A stretch of 64,000 nucleotides of DNA from Streptomyces durocortorensis (GTDB lineage: Bacteria > Actinomycetota > Actinomycetes > Streptomycetales > Streptomycetaceae): NCBI RefSeq assembly GCF_031760065.1, contig NZ_CP134500.1, positions 6,076,001 to 6,140,000 on the forward strand, read 5' to 3'. Position 1 is the stretch's first letter. Each line of letters begins with the position of its first letter. Both the position numbers and the translations under genes were made by a program. Of the stretch, positions 55,996-64,000 are shown piece by piece. The notes under the pieces were generated by a model. The model saw only the letters and a program-made list of their open reading frames with translations. It was not told where the DNA came from and made no database searches.

Positions 55996-56614
55996 TCAGG
56001 GCAGCACGCGGTAGGTCACATGGGTGACCGCGTTCCCGGCCCGCGTCTCCACCTGCTCAAGGTCCAGCGACGGCACGCCGTCGAACAGTCGTGTGCCGGC
56101 ACCGAGGGTGACGGCAGGATGTGGAGCCGCAACTCGTCGATCAGGCCGGCGGCGAGGTACTGGTTGATGGTGGTAGCACCGCCGTGGATCGACACATCAC
56201 GCTCCCCGGCCGCCTCGCGAGCCCGCCGCAGAGCGGATTCGATGCCCTCGGTGACGAAGTGGAACGTGGTACCGCCTCCATCGGCTGCGGATCGCGCGGG
56301 TGGTGGCTCAGGACGAAGACCGGTGCGTGGTACGGCGGGTTGTCGCCCCACCAGCCCTTCCACGGCCGGTCCCACGCGCCGCGTACCGGGCCGAACATAT
56401 TGCGCCGCGTCACGAAGGCGCCGACCGTCGTCAGCAGGTCGAGCCCGGCCCGCCGCTGCTCCGGGGTCTCGAACATCCAGGAGTCCAGCCGGTCGCCCCA
56501 GCCGTCGCCGGCGTCGTCGCCGAACGGGCGCTCCTGGCTCTGGCCGAGCCCGGCCGAGTAGCCGTCGAGGGAGATCGAGAGCTCGCAGGTCGCCCTGCCC
56601 GAACGTCCGGCCAC
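55996..56614 (-). pseudogene. Dihydrofolate reductase-family protein broken by two frameshifts
   Basis: Three consecutive pieces in different frames make one RibD/DHFR-like protein: ATCELSISLDGYSAGLGQ ... RRAGLDLLTTVGAFVTRRNMF; then TTFHFVTEGIESALRRAREAAG ... NQYLAAGLIDELRLHI; then TLGAGTRLFDGVPSLDLEQV ... VTYRVLP and TGA at 55996. Shifts fall near 56280 and 56115. The parts are in the right order with almost no loss, so decay is recent, or the sequence has errors. Confidence 0.8.
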
Positions 56615-56801
56615 TGTGCCGCCCTCCTGGTGGCGACCTGCCGTGGCGCCTCAGGAGTGAACCGCCCGACGCGTTCACCGCGGGGTAGTCGCTCCGAGTC
56701 CCCGAACTCATCGCGCCTTCGTGAGCCGCGCTGCTGTGAGTCGTCGCACCGAACCCCCGGCGCGGACACTCAGGGTCTCAGGGGGTCGGGGCCGCAGGGT
56801 C

Positions 56802-57374
56802 TCAGGCCCCGTGCGCGGGCCTCGGTGCGCGGCGCAGTCGTTCCTCCAGTGCTTCGAGCAGGCCGGGCAGGTCGGGGGCGACGGCGAGGTCCTCCAGGGT
56901 GGAGGCGGCGAGGAAGCCCGCGTCGGTGAGGCTGTGCAGGGCACCGATCAGGGGTGTCCAGAAGCCCCCGGCGTCGAGGAAGCCGACGGGCTTGGCGTGC
57001 AGGCCGAGCTGACGCCAGGACCACACCTCGAAGATCTCCTCCAGGGTCCCCAGTCCGCCGGGCAGCGCGACGAAGGCGTCGGCGCGGTCGGCCATGACGG
57101 CCTTGCGTTCGTGCATCGAGTCGCAGATCACCAGCTCCGTGACCTCCTCGCGCGCCCACTCCCGCTCGATCATGCCGCGGGGCATGACGCCGATGACCTC
57201 GCCGCCCGCCTTCATCGCGGAGTCCGCGAGGATGCCCATGAGTCCGGTGCTGCCGCCGCCGTAGACGAGCCCGATCCCGCGGCGCGCCAGGTCGCCGCCC
57301 ACGTGCGCGGCCAGCTCGGCATGGGCGGGGTCGTGCCCGTCGGACGAGGCGAGGAAGACGGCGAGGCGGCGCAT
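56802..57374 (-). CDS. LOG-family protein (TIGR00730; nucleoside monophosphate phosphoribohydrolase)
   Basis: A 190-residue Rossmann-like cytosolic protein. Motifs: VYGGGSTGLMGILADSAM, VMPRGMIEREWAREEV, SMHERKAVMADRADAF and PGGLGTLEEIFEVWSW, the PGGxGTxxE phosphate-binding loop. Family members cleave AMP-type nucleotides and in plants release cytokinin. ATG 57374 follows GGGAG. There is no operon partner on this strand; a pseudogene lies 188 bp downstream. Confidence 0.88.
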   Translation of the reverse strand: MRRLAVFLASSDGHDPAHAELAAHVGGDLARRGIGLVYGGGSTGLMGILADSAMKAGGEVIGVMPRGMIEREWAREEVTELVICDSMHERKAVMADRADAFVALPGGLGTLEEIFEVWSWRQLGLHAKPVGFLDAGGFWTPLIGALHSLTDAGFLAASTLEDLAVAPDLPGLLEALEERLRRAPRPAHGA

Positions 57375-57909
57375 ACGGACTCCCGGGTACGGCTGCGGTG
57401 GACGGTCCGGTCTACCACGGTCGTGTCCACGACGGCCGGGCCCGAACCATCGACCAGGGGCGACCGGGCTCACGTAAGGCTGTGAGCGGGGCTTTCTCCC
57501 TGCTGGCCACTCCCATGGGCGAGCGAGGGGGTGCCCGCCATCACCGAACTCGGCCGCGTCGGCCGCGCCGTCAACCCGTCTCCCGTACGAACTGGGAGGG
57601 CGTCGGTGTGCAGCCGGACGTGCCTTGCGCCGCTGCTGACTCCCTCGACCGCGACCTGGCCCTGGCCCGGCTTGCAGGCTGGCCCGGTCCAGCTCCTCGA
57701 CAGCACTGCGCGCGGCGCCTCCTCCCGCCCACGCCGGTGACTGATCTCGCCGACGGAGGCCCCCGTCCCGGCGAACCCAGCCGTTTCGGCTTCCATGGCG
57801 GTGCATCTGGTCGTGAGTGGGCAGTCGGTGGCCTTGAGTCCCTACGCAGTCGAGGCCACCTGCTCTAAATTGGTCATCTCATCGACTCGGGTGACGCCAG
57901 GGGGATCGG
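57375..57909. other. 535-bp gap without a convincing gene
   Basis: It separates the divergent LOG and kinase genes. Short GC-rich frames run through both strands, without ribosome sites or motifs. The AT-rich stretch near 57865-57890 (CTAAATTGGTCATC) is the likely promoter of the kinase. Confidence 0.35.
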
Positions 57910-58707
57910 GTGCACGAGGGCATGGCCGTCGGGAGCCGCTACCGCGTGGAACGCCTCCTGGGCAGGGGCGGCTTGGGCGAGGTCTGGGAAGCGACGGACC
58001 GTGCCCTCGGCCGACGGGTCGCCATCAAGTTCGTCACCGGCGCCATGCAGTATCCAGAGGCGGCTCAGCGGTTCGCGCGTGAGGCCCGCACCCTCGCCTC
58101 GCTCCGCCACGGCAGCGTCGTGACCGTTCACGACGCCGGAACGGCCGACCATGACGGTCAGACTCTGCCCTACCTCGTGATGGAGTTACTGGACGGCGCC
58201 ACCTGGGAGTTCTCGCATGTGGACTCGATCGTGGAGACCGGGGCGCGCTTGGCGGACGTTCTCGCGCACGTCCACGCGGCGAAGGTTGTGCACCGGGACA
58301 TCAAGCCCGCCAACATCATGATCTGTGCCGACGGGCGCACCGTGCTGATGGACTTCGGTATAGCCCGGGACGACTCCTCGCTCACCCGCACAGCCACCAC
58401 CACCGGAAAATACTTCGGAACCCCCGGCTACATGGCCCCCGAACAGCTCCAAGGCCGTGCCGCTACACCTGCTTCGGACGTCTACGCGCTGGGGATCGTC
58501 CTGGTCGAGAAGCTCACCGGCCACCGGCTGCCCGTCACGCAGCTCATGCCCCAGGTCCGATCCTCCATCCGCGAGCCCGTACTGTCCCTGCTTACCCGGA
58601 TGACCGCTGCACGTCCCGAGCAGCGGCCTTCCGCCGCCGAGTGCGCTTCGCTGCTGCGCGCCTCCGAGACGCCCACGGCATCGCGGCACGTGCCGTCCAC
58701 GAGATAA
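57910..58707 (+). CDS. Soluble serine/threonine protein kinase
   Basis: A 265-residue kinase, almost only the catalytic domain. The Gly-rich loop is LLGRGGLGEVWEA, the Lys is in RRVAIKFVTG, and the catalytic loop is VVHRDIKPANIM. DFG is present (VLMDFGIARDD), with an activation-segment T-rich stretch (SSLTRTATTTGKYFGTPGYMAPEQL) and SDVYALGIVLVEKLTG. There is no transmembrane helix or PASTA region. The start is GTG 57910 with GGGGGAT just before it. The following membrane-protein gene may be its partner. Confidence 0.88.
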   Translation: MHEGMAVGSRYRVERLLGRGGLGEVWEATDRALGRRVAIKFVTGAMQYPEAAQRFAREARTLASLRHGSVVTVHDAGTADHDGQTLPYLVMELLDGATWEFSHVDSIVETGARLADVLAHVHAAKVVHRDIKPANIMICADGRTVLMDFGIARDDSSLTRTATTTGKYFGTPGYMAPEQLQGRAATPASDVYALGIVLVEKLTGHRLPVTQLMPQVRSSIREPVLSLLTRMTAARPEQRPSAAECASLLRASETPTASRHVPSTR

Positions 58708-58786
58708 GGAGTGGCGGCAACGGCTGGTTGCGCCGACGGTACTGCTGGCGCTGCACGCGATCGTCCTGTTCCTGCCCGCTTACAGG

Positions 58787-59188
58787 TTGCCTGCTTACAA
58801 GAGACGCTGGAACGACAGCGTCGTCATGTCGTTCGGCAAACGGCTCGTCTACGCGCAGGAAGAGGACTTCTTCGAGTGGAACTCACGAGCCTGGGGAGCC
58901 GTGACTACCGTCGGAGCCGGCGTCGGGGTGGCGACGCTGCTGGTGGTGGTCATTTTGCTCGTCCTGAACTCTCGGTTGCCGACGAGGCTGGCGGGCTATG
59001 GCGCGGCGGTGCTCGTCGTGGTGTGCCTCGGCTGGCAGGCCACGTCCAACCCGCCCTATTACTACAGCAGCGGCCGGGGCCTCCAGCCCGTCTATGGCCT
59101 GTGGCTCTTCTATCTGGTGACGGCGGTGACCATCGCTATGTACGTCTACCACGACGTCCGTGCCCGCCGGGTGGGCATGCAGCCATAG
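58787..59188 (+). CDS. Small membrane protein of unknown function
   Basis: At least 133 residues with helices around TLLVVVILLVLNSRLP, AAVLVVVCLGW and GLWLFYLVTAVTIAMYVY, after an acidic N-terminal part (VYAQEEDFFEW). The frame stays open upstream and encodes another hydrophobic helix (LVAPTVLLALHAIVLFLPAY, from about 58724), but no ATG, GTG or TTG precedes it. TTG 58787 is the first usable codon. AAGGAG at 58706-58711 fits a start just downstream, so the true start may be non-canonical, or the gene has lost its start. It lies within 80 bp of the kinase stop. Confidence 0.6.
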   Translation: MPAYKRRWNDSVVMSFGKRLVYAQEEDFFEWNSRAWGAVTTVGAGVGVATLLVVVILLVLNSRLPTRLAGYGAAVLVVVCLGWQATSNPPYYYSSGRGLQPVYGLWLFYLVTAVTIAMYVYHDVRARRVGMQP

Positions 59189-59327
59189 GTCATGGCCGTG
59201 CAGAGTCGGCCAGCGATGGACTCCGGGCAGCGGCCGCACCGGAACCGTGACCTCGAAACGCCTCGATTGGATGAGAGCGGTCACAAGGGCACCTGCGCAT
59301 GACCGCGCGGCGGCTATGTACTAGAGT

Positions 59328-59345
59328 TATCTCGACATCGAGATA
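59328..59345. promoter_or_regulatory. Palindrome upstream of aconitase
   Basis: TATCTCGA-CA-TCGAGATA: 8-bp perfect arms around CA, about 155 bases before the acnA start. It looks like a repressor site. I do not know which regulator uses it. Confidence 0.6.
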
Positions 59346-59386
59346 TCTGCCGAGGCGCACCACAGCCGCCGCCCGGTAAGGGTTAC

Positions 59387-62213
<2,827 letters not shown>

Positions 62214-62224
62214 CCTGAGGTGAA

Positions 62225-62267
62225 CGAGCGCCCTGCCCCTGCGTCTCCCGCGGGTGCAGGGCGCTCG
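62225..62267 (+). terminator. Terminator of acnA
   Basis: Stem CGAGCGCCCTGC / GCAGGGCGCTCG, 12 bp perfect, with a 19-base loop, beginning 12 bases after the acnA stop. Confidence 0.75.
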
Positions 62268-62351
62268 CGCGCGACGGGGCGGAAGGCGCGCCTGCGAGCA
62301 TGATCGGACGCGAGCTGCTCCCGGAGCGGAACTGCGCGTCCTGCGACGACG

Positions 62352-62387
62352 AAGAACCCCGTACCTGGTACCAGGTACGGGGTTCTT
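62352..62387. terminator. Perfect 36-bp palindrome, probable bidirectional terminator
   Basis: Halves AAGAACCCCGTACCTGGT / ACCAGGTACGGGGTTCTT without spacer. It is flanked by A-rich and T-rich edges, in the 337-bp gap between the convergent acnA and the ATPase gene. It fits a terminator working in both directions. Confidence 0.7.
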
Positions 62388-62550
62388 CCGTCCTGGCGAT
62401 CGTGCGGCAGACGAGCTCCGCCACAGGGGAAGACGTCAGTCGGTCGCAGGGTCCTCCAGCAGCTGTGGCCCATCGCCCCGACCTTTCCTCCTCGACGGCA
62501 CGGATGAACTCCTCGTGGGCCGGTCCGTGCCTGGGCGGGCTGCGCACCGG

Positions 62551-64000
62551 TCAGCGGTCATGCTGGGCGGCCAGGGCCGTCACGCCGCGTCGCAGGCGGC
62601 GGAAGTACGTGGCGCGGCTGAGGTGCAGGCTGTGGGCGACCTGCCAGTGGGTGCCCGACCGGTCGACGTAGTACGCCCGCAGGATTCTCCCGGCATCGGC
62701 GTCGGCCGCTACGGGGCTTGCCGCCAGGCTGTCCACGGCTTCGACGAGCCAGGCGCGCAGTGCCCGGGCCGTCGGTGTGTGCGCGGCGGTCAGGAGCGGA
62801 CTGCCGGCCAGCCCCTTGGGGGTGTGCAGGTCGCCCAGTGCCTCGGCCATGTGGGCCGCGGCGGGTTCGTCGGCGGTGTCCGGAGCGGTGGCGGTGACGC
62901 CCAGGCGGCGGAGCCAGGCGGGGAGTGCCGCGCCGGTGAAGTCGTTGCTGTAGACCTGCGGGGCGCGTCCGCAGCGGTAGATGTCCTCGCGGATTCCCCC
63001 GTGGCGGCGGAAGGCGAGACTGTCGAGAAGCTGGTGGTAGCCGGGGTCGGCGGTGGACACCAGGAGCCTTCCGCTCGTGACCGCCTGCCGCAGGATGTGG
63101 CGCAGCACCTGGGCGTGGACGGCCGGTTCGGGGCAGAACGCCGCCCCCAGGAACAGCCCGCCGCGGTCGCCCGCCGCGAGGCCCTCGGTGTGTTGCTGGA
63201 GCAGTGGCTCCATGCCCGCCAGGGTCTGCTCCCGGACGCCGATCAGGCTGATCAGCCCGATCGGCTGTCCGTCGATGTCACGGGCCAGGCGGAAGCCGGT
63301 GATGTCGTCGTCCAGCCACTGGGTGACCAGCCGTTCCGTCCTGCGCTGGTCGAACCCCTTGAGTGATGCCCAGCCGTGCATCAGGCGGCCGATGTCGTCG
63401 GCGTCGGAGCCTTGGGCTGTCACGATCGGGACCGGTGGGCGGCCGGGCGGGAAGAGTACCTCCCGTACGACCCGGTCACCGGCCAGGAGCATGGACTGCT
63501 CGGCCAGTTCGGCCCGCCGCTCGGGTGGGGCCGACCCGGTGAGCATCGCACCGCGGTAGCGCGCCGCGCGGGCGAGCAGCGCGCCGTGCTGGTCCGGGCG
63601 CCGCCACTGGTAGGTCATGTCGAGCAGGGCGCGGTACGGTTCGGCGACGGTCAGCCCCAGGGCGGTCCGGTGGACCAGACTGAGCCCGGCCAGGTCCGTA
63701 AACAAGTCCGGGCCCCTGGCCAGCAGCTTCTCGTCCGCCGCGCCGACGGCGGCGAGCAGCCGGAGCGCCTGGGCCCTGCGGCGGCCCGGCAGTTCGCGCT
63801 CCAGGCGCTGGAGGATCTCGGCGCTGACCTCGTCGGCCACCGCTGCGGGGGCGGTGGGCGCGGCCCCGGCGTGCACCGCCCGGCAGGCGGCGAGCGCCAC
63901 CAGGGGAATCCCGCCGGCCAGTCGGACGACGAGGTCCCGCGCGCCGGGGTCCGCGAGGCCGGCCCGGCTCGCGAGCGCCGCGATCTCGTCGTCGGGCAGA
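62551..64000 (-). CDS. Large ATPase/HTH regulatory protein, C-terminal part (cut at right edge)
   Basis: At least 482 residues are visible; the frame stays open to 64000, so the N-terminus (probably a P-loop ATPase) is missing. The visible start PDDEIAALASRAG and VVRLAGGIPLVALAAC looks like the end of a STAND/AAA NTPase domain. A helical region follows (LLAAVGAADEKLL, LAGLSLVHRTALGLTVAEPYRAL). A segment around residues 190-330 contains ADDIGRLMHGWASLKGFDQR and ISLIGVREQT. The C-terminus has a HTH (HWQVAHSLHLSRATYFRRLRRG). It is likely a transcriptional regulator; the signal is unknown. Confidence 0.7.
   Translation of the reverse strand, partial: LPDDEIAALASRAGLADPGARDLVVRLAGGIPLVALAACRAVHAGAAPTAPAAVADEVSAEILQRLERELPGRRRAQALRLLAAVGAADEKLLARGPDLFTDLAGLSLVHRTALGLTVAEPYRALLDMTYQWRRPDQHGALLARAARYRGAMLTGSAPPERRAELAEQSMLLAGDRVVREVLFPPGRPPVPIVTAQGSDADDIGRLMHGWASLKGFDQRRTERLVTQWLDDDITGFRLARDIDGQPIGLISLIGVREQTLAGMEPLLQQHTEGLAAGDRGGLFLGAAFCPEPAVHAQVLRHILRQAVTSGRLLVSTADPGYHQLLDSLAFRRHGGIREDIYRCGRAPQVYSNDFTGAALPAWLRRLGVTATAPDTADEPAAAHMAEALGDLHTPKGLAGSPLLTAAHTPTARALRAWLVEAVDSLAASPVAADADAGRILRAYYVDRSGTHWQVAHSLHLSRATYFRRLRRGVTALAAQHDR

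Noticed and set aside
57398..57868. Protein-coding gene between LOG and the kinase
   Set aside because: Low-complexity translation, no ribosome site, and overlapping frames on both strands of equal quality.

Overview
The window is high-GC actinobacterial chromosome, almost certainly Streptomyces. The evidence is GC-rich third codon positions, GTG and TTG starts, ATGA-type overlaps, LAXTG wall anchoring, a SpoIIE-type phosphatase with its own ATPase domain, ALF-repeat proteins, and a murA/aconitase neighbourhood resembling the S. coelicolor one. There are cut genes at both edges and no rRNA, tRNA or CRISPR that I can see. Functions below are read from motifs and remembered families; no database search was run.

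Region 1 (1-18.7 kb) is a surface polysaccharide locus. It has a CDP-alcohol phosphatidyltransferase and a cytidylyltransferase, two GT4 glycosyltransferases, a Wzz/tyrosine-kinase-like protein whose nucleotide-binding motifs are degenerate, a Wzx-like flippase, a Wzy-like polymerase, a GT2 glycosyltransferase, GDP-mannose dehydratase and GDP-fucose synthase, and a polyprenyl-phosphate sugar-1-phosphate transferase that would start the repeat unit. A five-gene operon with overlapping genes (15968 down to 8368) places two large secreted beta-propeller/FnIII/LamG proteins and a lipoprotein between gmd and the GT2. This suggests a fucose-containing polymer and proteins that bind or display it.

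Region 2 (19-28.2 kb) starts with two secreted proteins that share a domain. The larger carries a LAATG wall anchor. They lie behind a near-consensus iron-repressor box and are separated by a strong hairpin. Next come an array of ten 17-bp tandem repeats, an 857-residue PAS/GAF/PP2C/HATPase phosphatase, and a choline oxidase/dehydrogenase-type flavoprotein with betaine-aldehyde dehydrogenase.

Region 3 (28.5-37.9 kb) is the most interesting part: an eight-gene minus-strand operon. It has a GH114-like hydrolase, a spherulin-4/GH135-like hydrolase, three nucleotide-sugar enzymes, a polytopic membrane protein, a 507-residue PelF-like glycosyltransferase and a CE18/Agd3-like deacetylase. That is the enzyme set of the fungal galactosaminogalactan pathway (Ega3, Sph3, Agd3, Gtb3) and resembles bacterial Pel loci. 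I infer a partly deacetylated cationic exopolysaccharide, possibly containing a 6-deoxyhexose.

Region 4 (38.4-54.2 kb) is an accessory patchwork. A 3.27-kb unit with 21-bp terminal inverted repeats contains a winged-helix regulator, a flavin-reductase-like protein and an IS1182-type transposase. Beyond it lie a Xaa-Pro aminopeptidase and its divergent TrmB/LuxR regulator, small secreted proteins, several wrecked transposases, and a 1186-residue ALF-repeat Tat-exported protein. A lipoprotein gene overlaps the end of the ALF gene, which suggests an exported effector with an immunity protein.

Region 5 (54.2-64 kb) is mostly core: a MurA paralogue with a fused XRE DNA-binding domain, a double-frameshifted DHFR-like pseudogene, a LOG-family protein, a soluble Ser/Thr kinase and a small membrane protein, and aconitase behind a palindrome and an iron-box-like sequence. 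The 3' part of a large ATPase/HTH regulator runs off the right edge.
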